From the NCBI GenBank assembly GCA_003991915.1, contig RQTK01000428.1, positions 166,453 to 230,452 of the forward strand: a stretch of DNA of 64,000 nucleotides, given 5' to 3'. The position numbers and the translations under genes are program-made. This document shows, piece by piece, positions 10,672 through 22,040 of this stretch; positions within the stretch are counted from its first letter, which is position 1; each line of letters starts with the position of its first letter. The notes under the pieces are model-generated. The model did not search any database, had not been told where the DNA came from, and worked only from the letters and a program-made list of their open reading frames with translations. The DNA is from Elysia chlorotica. Lineage: Eukaryota; Mollusca; Gastropoda; Plakobranchidae.

Positions 10672-10806
10672 TTGGTTTCTTAGAATCATTCAATTTATTA
10701 CAAAGGAAAGAGCAATATCGCCTTCTCCTCCCGATGGCATGCAATCAAAGCTGTGGTCATTCCTTTTTCAATCAAGTTTTCTTTCTTGTCTCCCGCAATT
10801 TATATC
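10672..10806 (+). repeat. Dispersed repeat, copy 2 (partner at 1-135)
   Basis: Two mismatches and no indels over 135 bp against bases 1-135. Similarity stops sharply after TATATC in both copies. Confidence 0.9.
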
Positions 10807-11057
10807 TTACATTTTTCAAGGAAAGCAATAAATCCGGCATGAGGAAATCAATGCTTCCCAATGATGCCTTTTTTGAAATAAAATCTATCAAGAGAGAATT
10901 ATTCTTAGACATTTTAATCCACGTAAACCAAGGCTTGCAAAAAATAGAAGGCCAGGGTCACCAAAATAGACAAAAACGTGTTGTGAAAGTGAAAGTGAGC
11001 TAGAGTCGATATTATTTGTTTCCGCCTACAAGCCCACCAGATTAAAAATGTAAACTT

Positions 11058-11157
11058 TTCTTCTTCTTCTTCTTCTTCTTCTTCTTCTTCTTCTTCTTCT
11101 TCTTCTTCTTCTTCTTCTTCTTCTTCTTCTTCTTCTTCTTCTTCTTCTTCTTCTTCT
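11058..11157. repeat. (TTC)n microsatellite
   Basis: A nearly perfect TTC tract of about 100 bp, followed to about 11260 by pyrimidine-rich sequence with CCT units. Long GAA/TTC tracts can form triplex DNA. Confidence 0.95.
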
Positions 11158-11766
11158 CTTTCTTTTTTTTATCCTTTTCCCTTTAGTCCTCCTCCTCCTT
11201 TTCCTCCTCCTCCTTCACCCCCTCCTTGTTCTTGTTCTTCTCCTCCTCCAGCTGTCGCTGTTATCCACCTGTCTGTCTGACTGTCTGTCTATCCCTTTTT
11301 GTTCTCCTCCTCCCTATCCTCCTTGGTCTACAGGTTACAGACAAAGGAAACATATTTATACCTCCCCGAGAGAGGCTCTAGTCAGAGCTGTTCCCCCTGT
11401 CCTTTCTTCCCAACCCGCTCTCTAAGCCTTGCTCATCTATCACAGGGTAATCCAGGTTTTTCCCCGCGATTTCATTAAAGATCGGATTTAGATGTTCCTT
11501 CTATCGTATATATTTGTCAATATTTTTTTAAATTTTTTTTTAAGGAATAAAAAAAAAAAAACCCACTCACATGCATTAACGTTTACAGTGGTGCCAAATT
11601 ATTATTTTTAGATGGTTCCCTTCTACGCTTCCAAGGTTTTTCCTATGGCAAAACATGGGATATTTTAAGTCAAACAAATTGGAGTGCGAACGGCTGCTAC
11701 AATTTATTACACCTATATTTGTCTGCGCACTATAGAAATTGGTCTTCCTATACGAGAAGTGGTTAA
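11158..11766. other. Pyrimidine-rich then unique sequence
   Basis: After the polypyrimidine stretch there are A and T runs near 11524-11562. No gene is recognised. Confidence 0.5.
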
Positions 11767-11871
11767 GTTGGGTTTGAGTTGAGTTGGTTTAAAGTTCAAC
11801 GTCAGTTTTTTTATAGGTTATATTGTGGAGGGGGCCCAAGATTGACGTATGACAAGATAATGTGCTGCCAA
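11767..11871 (-). mobile_element. SINE 3' fragment
   Basis: On the minus strand this is the 3' part of the shared body, from TGGCAGCACATTATC to GACGTT followed by (AACTC)-like repeats. The head and central body are missing. Confidence 0.75.
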
Positions 11872-11880
11872 CAGTACCTC

Positions 11881-12117
11881 AGACCCTCACAGGTCGGTTG
11901 GTTGGCTTCCGGTAGAGTAATAATCCTGTCGCCGCAGAATTGTGCCATTTTTGGGGGGCAAAATTTTTCCAAATTCTGCCCCCCTCCCCTCCCAATGTTA
12001 AGGTTTTACGCGAGCGGATAGCTTGGAGTAGGCTCCACTGGCAGGCGCTTCATGTCTGTCTCATGGCCGACGCATTGCTTAGCATATCTAGTTTATAGAT
12101 AGAAAATCACTGACATA
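11881..12117 (+). repeat. Dispersed repeat P, copy 1 (partner near 60918-61157)
   Basis: Shares with 60918-61157 the blocks GACCCTC, GGTAGAGTAATAA, CCTGTC, GCAGAATTRTGC, ATTTTTGGG, GGTTTTA, TGTCTGTCTCATGGC and ATCTAGTYTATA in the same order. In one frame both copies encode SGRVI.LS.QN.AIFG, but neither has a long intact frame. An interspersed repeat of unknown class. Confidence 0.75.
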
Positions 12118-12142
12118 TTTGACTGCTTAATATGAATGCAAG

Positions 12143-12269
12143 GCGTTGAGTTAAGTTGGTTTAACGTCCAGCATCAGCACTATATAATATGCTATATAAT
12201 GGGCGGACCTCAAGACTGACGTCTGACAATTTTATGTGCGATATGAATGCAAGGCTGCTTGATTGTGTA
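12143..12269 (-). mobile_element. SINE 3' part, running into assembly gap 1
   Basis: Minus-strand 3' end with the GACGTTAAACCAACTTAACTC-type terminus and the TCAGACGTCAGTCTTG module. The 5' part would lie in or beyond the N run. Confidence 0.8.
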
Positions 12270-12541
12270 NNNNNNNNNNNNNNNNNNNNNNNNNNNNNNN
12301 NNNNNNNNNNNNNNNNNNNNNNNNNNNNNNNNNNNNNNNNNNNNNNNNNNNNNNNNNNNNNNNNNNNNNNNNNNNNNNNNNNNNNNNNNNNNNNNNNNNN
12401 NNNNNNNNNNNNNNNNNNNNNNNNNNNNNNNNNNNNNNNNNNNNNNNNNNNNNNNNNNNNNNNNNNNNNNNNNNNNNNNNNNNNNNNNNNNNNNNNNNNN
12501 NNNNNNNNNNNNNNNNNNNNNNNNNNNNNNNNNNNNNNNNN
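12270..12541. other. Assembly gap (272 N)
   Basis: A run of N between a SINE and an ATAG microsatellite. Frames that cross it are meaningless. Confidence 1.

Positions 12542-12616
<75 letters not shown>
12542..12616. repeat. (ATAG)n microsatellite at gap edge
   Basis: A perfect tetranucleotide tract starting at the end of the N run. Its true length is probably underestimated. Confidence 0.97.
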
Positions 12617-12617
<1 letters not shown>

Positions 12618-12654
12618 GAAGAGCACGCGAGTCAGACCGCCATACACACAGCAC

Positions 12655-12785
12655 ACATAAACAGAAAGAGATTGAGAGAGAGGAAGAGAAATAAAGAGAC
12701 AGACAGGGAGAACGAAAATGAGAAAGAGAAACACAGAAAGTAACAGACAGAGAGGGACAGACAGACACAGAGAGACAGAGATAAA
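12655..12785. repeat. GA/CAGA-rich low-complexity tract
   Basis: Purine-rich imperfect GA and ACAG units. The Ser-Leu rich or Arg-Glu rich frames over it are artefacts of composition. Confidence 0.85.
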
Positions 12786-13221
12786 CAAGGAGAATGGAGA
12801 TGGTGGGTTAAGAAAATCCGCTGCATGTGGGGTATGTTTATCTAATCCATTTTCCTCCGGTGAATCACAAGGCCTGAAGTGTCACAATAACGCTCTTGAC
12901 AAAATGACTTCCCAAAATAATAGTAATATGCGTGAAAGGTCTATGGTAAGCGTGTTTATATTACATTATTGTCAAGTTGCTAACAAAACAGTCAATTTCA
13001 ATCTCCTTCAGTTGCGATTGGACGCCGATGTGAATTTCCTTGCCCATCGTCTCCGTATTGTTTATGGACCCCTGTTATCGCAAAGTGTGTAATTACTTTA
13101 CAACGCTCACTTAACGCTATTTCAAATACCGGTGGTAAGCATCGCCTGTTGCAATCGGAGGCAGAGGGGCCAACAATAGCCTCATAGAATGACATGGGCC
13201 AACACTTGACAGTTGACACCC
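12786..13221. other. Unique sequence
   Basis: Moderate GC. Frames are open on both strands but show no recognised domain. No gene is called. Confidence 0.4.
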
Positions 13222-13305
13222 CATCCAATTGAGGTCTAGTTTGGTTTGTGACTGTCACCGTCTAATCCAATTGAGGTCTAGGTTGGTTTGTGACTGTCAC
13301 CGTCT
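13222..13305 (+). repeat. 42-bp tandem duplication, two copies
   Basis: Units begin AATCCAATTGAGG-like at about 13222 and 13264 and end CTGTCACCGTCT. About one or two mismatches separate them. Confidence 0.88.
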
Positions 13306-13429
13306 CGGCATCGCTCATTCATTCTGTTCATAACAGGTGAGCGAACCCGAAGCTTCGATATGTAACTCACCTCTCGTTCGGCGCTTGCTCGATCGCTTTC
13401 TCACTATGTAACTTCTCTGCCTGTCTGTC

Positions 13430-13791
13430 CACATCTCTCCCCACATCTCTCTTAGTCTCTGTCTCTTTATTTTGTCTCTCTCAGTCTCTCTCATACCACT
13501 CTCACTCTCTCTCCCTCTCTCTCATACCACCCTCACTCACTCTCTCATCTCTCTATACCACTCTCACTCTCTCTCCCTATCTCTCTCATACCACTCTTAC
13601 TCTCTCTCCCTCTCTTTCTTATACCACTCTCACTCTCTCTCCCCCTTTCTCTCATATCACTCTCTCTCTCCCTCTCTCTCATACCACTCTCTCTCTCTCC
13701 CTCTCTCTCATACCACTCTCTCTTTTCTCTCTCTTATACCACTCTCACTCTCTCTCTCCTTGTCCCTGTCTCTCTCTCTAACATACCACTC

Positions 13792-13828
<37 letters not shown>
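13430..13828. repeat. Pyrimidine minisatellite, CATACCACTCTCACTCTCTC-like units
   Basis: About ten degenerate units of roughly 25-45 bp, each with ATACCACTCTC followed by CT runs, ending in a pure (CT)n tract. The long Ser-Leu-His frame across it is repeat translation. Confidence 0.9.
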
Positions 13829-13831
<3 letters not shown>

Positions 13832-16800
13832 GCACAATCGCGACGGTGTAGAGCTGCCAATGTGAGCGCCTGCCCACAAACCCTCCACACTCACTAATCT
13901 CACTCACTCAGGCAAACTGTGGTGTCCCCCCACCCCCCTTCAGTCCATCATGCTGGGGTGTTCGATTTGATCTCCGATTTGAACCGTCGTTTTCGCGGTT
14001 ACTCACGCATTCGCTAACATAACGACCTGCTGTCAAACTATCAGGTGTTTTTAAGTACATATACTCTCGCAATGGTTGTTTCAATATAAACATAACTGTT
14101 TGTTGATAAAGTAAACATACCTGTTTGTTGATATTGTTTATTACACTACGCTATAAGGTAACAAATACACCTAAAGGCATTTTCCCGAACTGTGTCTATT
14201 TACAGAGAAACGAAATAATGTAAATCAGATTGAAACAATGTTTGATAATTGCTGACACATTTTCTGGAACTAAACAACAATAGATAATGATGCACGTATA
14301 GGATATTTCCATACAAAGGTTCCAACTGCATCAGATTTTGAACTTTGTGTTCGTAGGAGCTACAACGAAGGTTCTTCTTGCTTTCTGAGAATCTGCGCTG
14401 GTTTCTAAGAAAGACTTTTGCTTCAGGTAAGTTTTTTTTAATAATAGAAACACAGTTACTAAATTAACTATGACATAAATTATTGTTACCGTCAATAAGC
14501 ACTAGTTCATGGAATAGCAACTTGTCATGGAGGAAAAGAAATAGGCGAAAACTTAATTGTTTGAAAAGAATGTTAGAAACATAGGAATATTGGGTGGTGC
14601 TAAAACGCTTCAAACCAAGCCGTTGTCGTAGTTTAGCCGTTAATGCTGTTTTGTAAGAATTAAAAAATTAATGATAACTACGACATATCTTTACATTTAC
14701 TTCATATATTTATTACATTTCATTAACTATAACAAATAAAAAAAGAACGCAAAATACGAAGGAGAGAAATATAAATATAAGAAGTGAACGTAATTAACCC
14801 CACCCCCTAAAAAAAGAAAACAAAACTAAACAAAAGAATATTAAATGCACTGGCAAATCAGGAAGAACAACATTTCTAATTTTTTCCCCTTCAATGAATC
14901 TAGTTTTAGTTAAAGGAATACAATTTCATTTCAAATTCAAATGCAAGCTTGATAGTACATCCGCAACACATGTATCTTTGTGTTTGATCATGTAAATTTG
15001 TTGTGTCCTTCTTCTAATTTTAAAATTATAGAAAAATAAAAACGAAAATAAACATTAAGCACCTCAAGGGTCTAAAGTTTCGGTATTGTATGAAAGGGTC
15101 AACACAATATCTTAGAAAACGGTTTATAAATAAATAGCCTTAGGTTCCAATATCTTCAAAATAAAGAAAAAAAACGTTTATAGGAGAAAACATGAGATGA
15201 AATAGTGCAGAAAAAGAGACAACAGCAGACAGCTATTTATACTGATGAATTTTTCATAACAGCATGTTAAAACTCCCGCTAAAAGTACGGAGCTTAAAAA
15301 GAAGAAAAAATAATGCTCTGAGATAAAAAGCAGATTTAATGCTGATCACTATTTAAATCTATTTTGCCTAAACGGACACAGTGAGAGAATAGGGCATTAA
15401 TTTTAAGAGAGAGTAATGTGTACAAGAGGGACATAGATCATAACTGTTAAGAGAGCCAATGGAGTTAGAACTCAGTTGACTTTAAGCTAGCACTCTGTGA
15501 ATTGTTATGAACTGTTAGAAAAATAGGACGTATAGAACGACGTAAATAAATAAAAGGAAAAAAAATCAAAGGTAGCGTCAAGATGTAAGAGCAACAAAAA
15601 AAGTTATTTTTTTCGATGCAAGTTTCTTTTCCCATTAAAACGAGTATCAAAGCATCCAAGTGGAACGTACATAGCCTACTTTTAGCTAGTCATTTTCCGC
15701 AACTCTCAATAAAAATATGCAACAGGATTTCATTTGGTCCAAATGATAAAGTAAAGACAGCAACAATAGTTGAACAGATTAATAAAATCATGATTTATAG
15801 GGAAATTTATCTGATAAAAGAAATGGATACATTCATCAATACATAGATCAAGGCAATAGATCAGATAGAACATGCGAACATCTTGAATATCATCTATGCA
15901 CTCTTAGCTGTTTGAATTTTCAATGACTAGAGATAAAAAGTATAACACTAAGTCTTATAATATTAAAATTTAGGGTATAGGTAAGGCTTCTTCACTTGGA
16001 TTATGGATCACTTAAACCGTCTTGCGAGATCAAGCATGAAAGGATAGAGATTATTTCGATGTAATGTAATATCGTATGCTATAATCTGAAGTCCTTAAGA
16101 AGATAAAAGAGCGTAAAGCAATGCGAGCGCAAGCTGGCGATTTCTATCTTGGACAAAAGGGTATGGTGATGGTGGTGGTGGTGTGTGTGTGTGTGGGGGG
16201 AGGGGGGACATACATCATGTTGTGCTCACCGTTTATAGCTGTAACTAAACAAAAGATCAGTGAAGTACTTTCAGACACAAAAAAAAAAGAAATATTATCT
16301 CCTATTCGTATTTTTATTGAGAAGATTGGTTGTGCATTAGTTTAGCTATCTATACATTGATTTCTTTCTCTATAAAGAGGGACTCTAGCATATCATCTTT
16401 TCGCCTTTAAAAAAAATGATAATGTAATCAGATCTAGATTTAAACTTAAGTGAAAAGAATCAAACATTTTAATAAAATACATTAATTTTGACGTTTTCGA
16501 AAGACCATTTCAGATGTTCTGCCATTTTGCCAGAAACAAATAAACCCGAATTTACCAATACATCTTTGTTTACCGAAACCCGAAAGAAAATAATAATCCT
16601 GTCATTTTTTTCTTTCATATTTGCGAACATAAAACGTTTAATCCCAATTTATCAATACATCATGGTTTACCGAATATCACAAATAGCTAGTTAATTTGTA
16701 CTTTTAGATATAGACAAACTCATCAACACAAAATGCAACTCGTATTTAAGTTTAGAAGTGCAACCCATCTGTACTTAGCTTTTAAATGCATACAATATGA

Positions 16801-17530
16801 ATATTTGTAGACAATATATTTCCACCAAAGTGTACAACATTTAAAAAAAGTAGCATGAGAAAAAAAAGATGACTTGACACTTTTAATATTCATTTTTTCT
16901 TCGATTGAAAGGCTTAACTGATAGAGCAAGTTCCCGTACGTATTCTTTTTTTCTTTCTTCATTTCTCACCGTTGCATTGTGATAATCTGAGTTTCTTCCT
17001 TGCATCTTTTATTGCGTAAATGCCAACAAAGCTAACATGGTTTTTATATTACTGTACAACAAAAAGATGACATAATTTGTTACCCATTTATTCAACAACA
17101 CTAATAAAAAATAAGTTGTTGATTAAGGTCGTATAAGGTATCAACAATCTGACCGCTAGCTTAAGGGAAAAGGCACAAAACTCATTTAAAAACTCTTGGT
17201 AAATGTGGAATATTGTTTGTTAAATGTAAATTCATAGGACAAGAAAGAATAGATATTTACTAAAATATCATCATTTTAAAGGCTAAAAGATTTTAAAGCC
17301 CTCACATTGGAACCATATGGAACCAAAAAAGACATAGAGAAAGGAATAGCACGATACACGCAGAGAGCCGTCCTTGATATTGTGATTCTATTGCTATTAT
17401 TCCATCTCGGTTTGATGTGAACTAGAAACACATTGTAAGCAAAGAGTTTTTGATGCGGCTTCAGGTTGATAACCTATCTATGCTGATCGCGGCAACAATA
17501 ATGGCTTTGAACTTAGTGGCACCTGCATCA
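13829..17530. other. Long AT-rich stretch without recognised genes
   Basis: About 3.7 kb of mostly unique AT-rich DNA. A CAG|GTAAGT donor-like site occurs at 14424-14430 (see findings). A diverged tandem pair of about 90 bp lies at 16534-16580 and 16624-16678 (both with CCAATTTAYCAATACATC-like and GTTTACCGAA blocks). A G/T-rich tract lies near 16166-16206. No domain is recognised. Confidence 0.5.
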
Positions 17531-17535
17531 GAGAG

Positions 17536-17584
<49 letters not shown>

Positions 17585-17593
17585 GAGAGAGAG
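17531..17593. repeat. (GA)n microsatellite
   Basis: A nearly perfect GA tract. Confidence 0.95.
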
Positions 17594-17666
17594 TAAATAA
17601 CATGGGGAGCTATACAAGAACGGCATATTGAGGAAGCGGGAAAGTGAAAGTAAAAACAACAGAACT

Positions 17667-17668
<2 letters not shown>

Positions 17669-17724
<56 letters not shown>
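17669..17724. repeat. (GA)n microsatellite
   Basis: A second GA tract about 75 bp after the first. Frames over it are Arg-Glu or Ser-Leu repeats. Confidence 0.95.
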
Positions 17725-17726
<2 letters not shown>

Positions 17727-18465
17727 GGAGAAACCTGAAGTAGGAGAGACAACGACAAAGAGAAAGAAAGAGGGATGGAGAAAAGAACAAAGAAAGCTCG
17801 TATTATTGAACATTACGGCGATGCCTTGTCCACTCATAACCCTCTACTCTGCTTTTATCATCAGAGAGATAAAAGCTATTGGCAAGAACTAGCTTGATAA
17901 AGATTCTGTAATTACATCTCACTCATTAGGCATATCATGTTGTAGGAGCTAATTCCGGACCTTGCCCCGCTCTTCCCAGATCCCAGGTCGGCCTTCTTGA
18001 CTCTGCTGTAGCTGTAATGGCATTGCTGTTTTCTGTCTCAGACCGGGATAATATTCGATCAGTAATCGCTCGTTACAAGCAAGTCTCATGCTCAAGATGA
18101 ACGACCTGCTTCTTGGAAACCGAAGAATAGAAAATATTATTCTCAATAGTGCATCTAAAAATGTTGTCTCAAAACACCCTATTCTTTTTAACCCAAGGCT
18201 TCCAAATATCAGGAAAAGTCATCGAAGTAGACACATTTTTGATTTTTGTGTCAAAGTGAATTATACCATTGGAAAAAAAATGGAAAAAGTTAGAAAATTA
18301 TTTCTCAATATTGCAGTGTAGGCTGAGTAGGCGGGACGAAAATTGCTCTCTGAGTATCAATCTAAACTAGCTTTTGTAATGACTTATGACAGATACATCA
18401 CTATTCACTCCGATCTTTTCGTTGACTTGGCCTATTTATAAGGAGGCCTCATTTTTACCTCTATA
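17725..18465. other. Unique sequence
   Basis: Nothing recognised. Confidence 0.45.
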
Positions 18466-18622
18466 GTGCTGTCTGCCTCTCTAACGCTGTTTCGGTCTGT
18501 TTCTCTCCCTCTCTGTCTATCTCTCACACTCTGTCCCGCTTTTTCTTTCTCTTTGTCTTTCTGTCTGTCTCTCTTTTCGTCTGTCTGTGTATCTTTCCTT
18601 GTATGTGCATGCGTCTCTCTAG
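18466..18622. repeat. CT/CTGT-rich low-complexity tract
   Basis: Pyrimidine-rich with TCTGTCTG units. Confidence 0.85.
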
Positions 18623-18702
18623 ATTCTTTATCTCGCTTGAATATATTAAAGAGTGCATGATACAACCTGTTGTGAGCCCACCTCTTTCCCTCTTCTTTAG
18701 GG

Positions 18703-18945
18703 CCAGGGGGCGCGGTAGTCCCGGGGTAGAACATTGACTTTGAACGCAGAAAGTCTGTGGTTCGAACCTTGGCGATTTCGCCCCCTACTCGTTGGGTCCA
18801 TGTCAGTGAAATGTGACCAGCTGAAACATGAGTCATTTTATCCTCGCTCTGTCTTTGTGTGGTAGCAATTAAAATTATTAGACCTTAATCTTGGGATCCG
18901 TCCTCAATATATTCTCTACAGTGCTGAAGGTGAACGCTAACATCA
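18703..18945 (+). mobile_element. tRNA-headed SINE, head type 1, near full length
   Basis: Head GGGGGCGCGGTAGTCCCGGG, B-box GGTTCGAACCTTGG, then body CCCCTACTCGTTGGGTCC, GTGACCAGCTGAAACATGAG and CTTGGGATCCGTCC. The 3' end has decayed (GTGAACGCTAACATCAAGAC). No clear target-site duplication. Confidence 0.8.
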
Positions 18946-19795
18946 AGACAAAACAAAACCCTCACGTTTTCTCCAGTTTCTTAATAATATCAGATATGAG
19001 ATCCATTTTGACAATATCTTCTGTGGTGAACATTCTAGAATTAAAATTCGAACTAAGACACGATTCTCTCTCTAGATTTTCACTTAGTAGTTTATTTCTT
19101 TTATTTTTTTTTACTTTAAAATTCAAAACAAATTTTTTATTTGTCTTTCTTTAATAAGATTGTAACTTTCTGTATGTTGCGGTTTGTGTTTGTATATATT
19201 TTCTTGCAACCCACTTGTGCAAAAAATTGTTGCGTTAAATATTTCGTCCATGCATAAAAATCACAGCTTGCCTAGGACCTTTCGATAAAACAATCTTATG
19301 ACTTGAAAGTAATTAGGTATTTAGCTCTCAACTCCAAACAGGTTTATCAGCTTAAGCCTTAGACCTTGAAATGTTGGCAATATCCTTTAGTGAACCTAAT
19401 TAGCTAGAAACAAAGAGAGACTGCAATCCAAACACACCCACACATACACACACACACTGCCATAGACGTATATAGCAAAAAACTACTGTCTGTCCATGAA
19501 GTCATAAAACTCTATTATTTTTAACGCCACACCGAAAGAAAATGGAATTTTCCATCACGGGCATTCGGGAATAAACATCTCCTAAAATCGTAATGGGCAT
19601 CTAAAGTACACAAAGAGATGACGCAGCCCAAGGCGGAACTAATAGGCCGAAAAATGTGCACAAGTTGCACTTTGAAATATCAACAATATTCCTTTCTCAA
19701 TCACAATTATTCCATTTTGAAGAACGAAGAGGACACGTTCAGAAAACGGAAGACAAAAAGGATAAAATTTAATAGTTAACTGGATTGACAAAATG
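18946..19795. other. AT-rich unique sequence
   Basis: A short CA tract lies near 19434-19457. No gene is recognised. Confidence 0.45.
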
Positions 19796-19815
19796 AAGAG
19801 AGAGCGAGAGCCGGG

Positions 19816-19861
<46 letters not shown>

Positions 19862-19925
19862 ACAGACAGACAGACAGAGAGAGAGAGAGTGAGAGAGAGT
19901 TAGGAAAAGAGAGAATAAAAGAAAT
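19796..19925. repeat. (GA)n/(CAGA)n tract
   Basis: A GA tract followed by ACAG units and a further GA stretch. Confidence 0.93.
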
Positions 19926-20004
19926 AGTGAAAAAAGAGATTGACAAACGTAATGGATAGGAAGGCCTACACAACTAATAATTCGGAGAGGCAGAAAGACT
20001 AATT

Positions 20005-20110
20005 TGTTTAAAAAGCGTGTAGGAGAGAGATAAAAAAAAGAAAGATAGAGATACAGAGATAGAGAGAGAGAGAGACAGAGATAGAGACAGACACAGACAG
20101 AGACATAGAC
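20005..20110. repeat. GA-rich degenerate tract
   Basis: AGAGATAGAGACAG-like units. Confidence 0.85.
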
Positions 20111-20924
20111 ATTTTTGAGATACAGAAAGAGAGAAAACCCAAATTAAAAATGGGCATAAGGAGAAAAACGGTGTTTTGGTTAGAATCCAGAAAGTAAACT
20201 ACTGAACTTCATTCTATTTGAGGCAGTTGAATGAAATATGATCACCTCACATCATACGGACGTTGAACAATCGCAAACATAGATGAAAAGTGCCTTAACA
20301 GACAGTGTTGTTGGATCAAATGGGCTGTTTGACTTTTTGCTTTAACCGTGTGACGAATTTGATAATAATTATACGTTGAACTATACTAAACCTATACAAG
20401 AGTTTTCTACCATTTACCGCCATTCAGTCTTGCATAGTTCTTTTATTCACAAAGTGTTTATAAAAGAATCAATGAATCATACCATAACATTAATGAGAGT
20501 TTATAACTTAATGCAGCTTGCAAACTAACCCATCATCAAGATATATAAGTAATTAAACTAATGCATTCCAACACTGATTTAAACTGTGTGCAGGTTTTTA
20601 ATCCTTAATTAAAATTGGCTAGAATGACATTATGCATGTCATTATGACATAAAATATAAAAATATTAAAAAATTAGTCATGGATAGCTTTACAAATGCAT
20701 TTGACACTCGAGAATGATATGTTCTGAAAAACTTCATACTTAGAAAAAAGTGGAAAAGGCAATTTAAAAAAACGACTTAATGAGGAATTAGTGTTAATGA
20801 CAGCTGCATCACACCACACAACGTGCATCGTGGATTCATCTTACTCGGCAAAATTTGAAATGCAAGCATGAATGGTCCCACAAAACATATACAACATAAA
20901 GACTGTATAGATCTCAAATTTTAT
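20111..20924. other. AT-rich unique sequence
   Basis: No gene or repeat is recognised. Confidence 0.45.
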
Positions 20925-21077
20925 GTGCAGCCGCATACTAGACAGGGCGGGGATACCATGACTCCTGTCTCAGCCTGACACGAGCCCAACCAGAAGGGAG
21001 CGAAATCGCCAGGGCTCGAACCACGGACCTTTTGCGTCGGAAGCCGATGTTCTACCCCAGGTCCACCGAGCCCCCCT
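20925..21077 (-). mobile_element. tRNA-headed SINE, head type 1, 3' truncated
   Basis: On the minus strand it begins GGGGGGCTCGGTGGACCTGG, GGTAGAACATCGGCTTCCGA and CGCAAAAGGTCC. The B-box is GGTTCGAGCCCTGG. It continues through TCTCAG..GGAGTCATGGTATCCCC and stops after GCTGCACATAAAA, so the CTTGGGGCCC module is missing. Confidence 0.85.
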
Positions 21078-21127
21078 TATGTACCGAATCCACGATAACT
21101 ATGATTATTTCGGTTCATTTTGCAATT

Positions 21128-21303
21128 TAAATTTTGTTCCCTAATGGTTGGATCGGTGTAAGTACGAGTATAAAGTGGCCGGCTGAGACATGAGTCTTGA
21201 CATCTCCCCTCTGTCTCAGTATGACAGCATGTCAGACTTGGGTCTTAGAAAAAAAATCTATCCGTGATATGGCTTAGTTACTGACGTTAGACGTAAAGAA
21301 ATC
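21128..21303 (+). mobile_element. SINE body, headless
   Basis: Starts within the body (TTCCCTAATGGTTGGATCGG) and continues through GGCCGGCTGAGACATGAGTC, CTCTGTCTCAGTATGACAGC and GTCAGACTTGGGTC. Ends near GACGTTAGACGTAAAG. The tRNA-like head is absent, consistent with 5' truncation. Confidence 0.75.
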
Positions 21304-21699
21304 AAGCAAGCAATCAGCCAATCGATCAACTATTCATCCCCAGTTGACAGGACGAAGAACTGATCAGAATGACGAAGAACCGTATCATGTTATCGAAAGC
21401 ATGGGATTGGGCTCCTAAAAAAGGTCTATTCGGATTATCAAAAGCGGGCGCTGTAACCCCATTGCCACATGATCATAAATACCTAAGATCAAGATGTCAA
21501 TTCTGTAATATGTTTTCTTTGAGGTGTTAGACTGGTATGATTAAATTTCTTAAATACAGCAGAGCGTTTAATTTCCTGGTGTTTCAAATTGTCACTGCCC
21601 GAAACATTAGGAAACAGTATAATCTTGCTTTTAGTTTTGCATTGTTTCTTAAAATGATAAAAATCCAAAATGTCGTGTCTTTTAATTCCACAAAGAAAG
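21304..21699. other. Unique sequence
   Basis: Nothing recognised. Confidence 0.4.
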
Positions 21700-21908
21700 A
21701 TAGATGGATAGGTCGAGAGAGTGAGCTAGCAAGAGAGGAAGAGAGAGAGGGAGAGAGAGATGGAGTATGTATGGATTAGGAGTTTAATTGCAATGGATCG
21801 ACGCATAAACAAAGAGAGAAAGACGCATGTCAAAAGCGAGAGAAGGATAGAGTGGGATAGAAAGATCGATAAAGAAAAACAGAAACTAAGAAAGAAACAA
21901 AAAGAGAT

Positions 21909-21958
<50 letters not shown>

Positions 21959-22040
21959 GGAGAAAGATAGACACACATAGAGACAGACAGAACAGACAGA
22001 GAGACAGACAAAAAGACAGACAGACAGATAGAGCAACGGG
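21700..22040. repeat. GA/CAGA-rich low-complexity block
   Basis: A (GA)n core at about 21910-21950 with GACAGACAGA units after it and less regular purine-rich sequence before it. Confidence 0.88.

Noticed and set aside
12189-12788. Frames of 96-192 codons across N
   Set aside because: They cross an assembly gap, so most residues are unknown.
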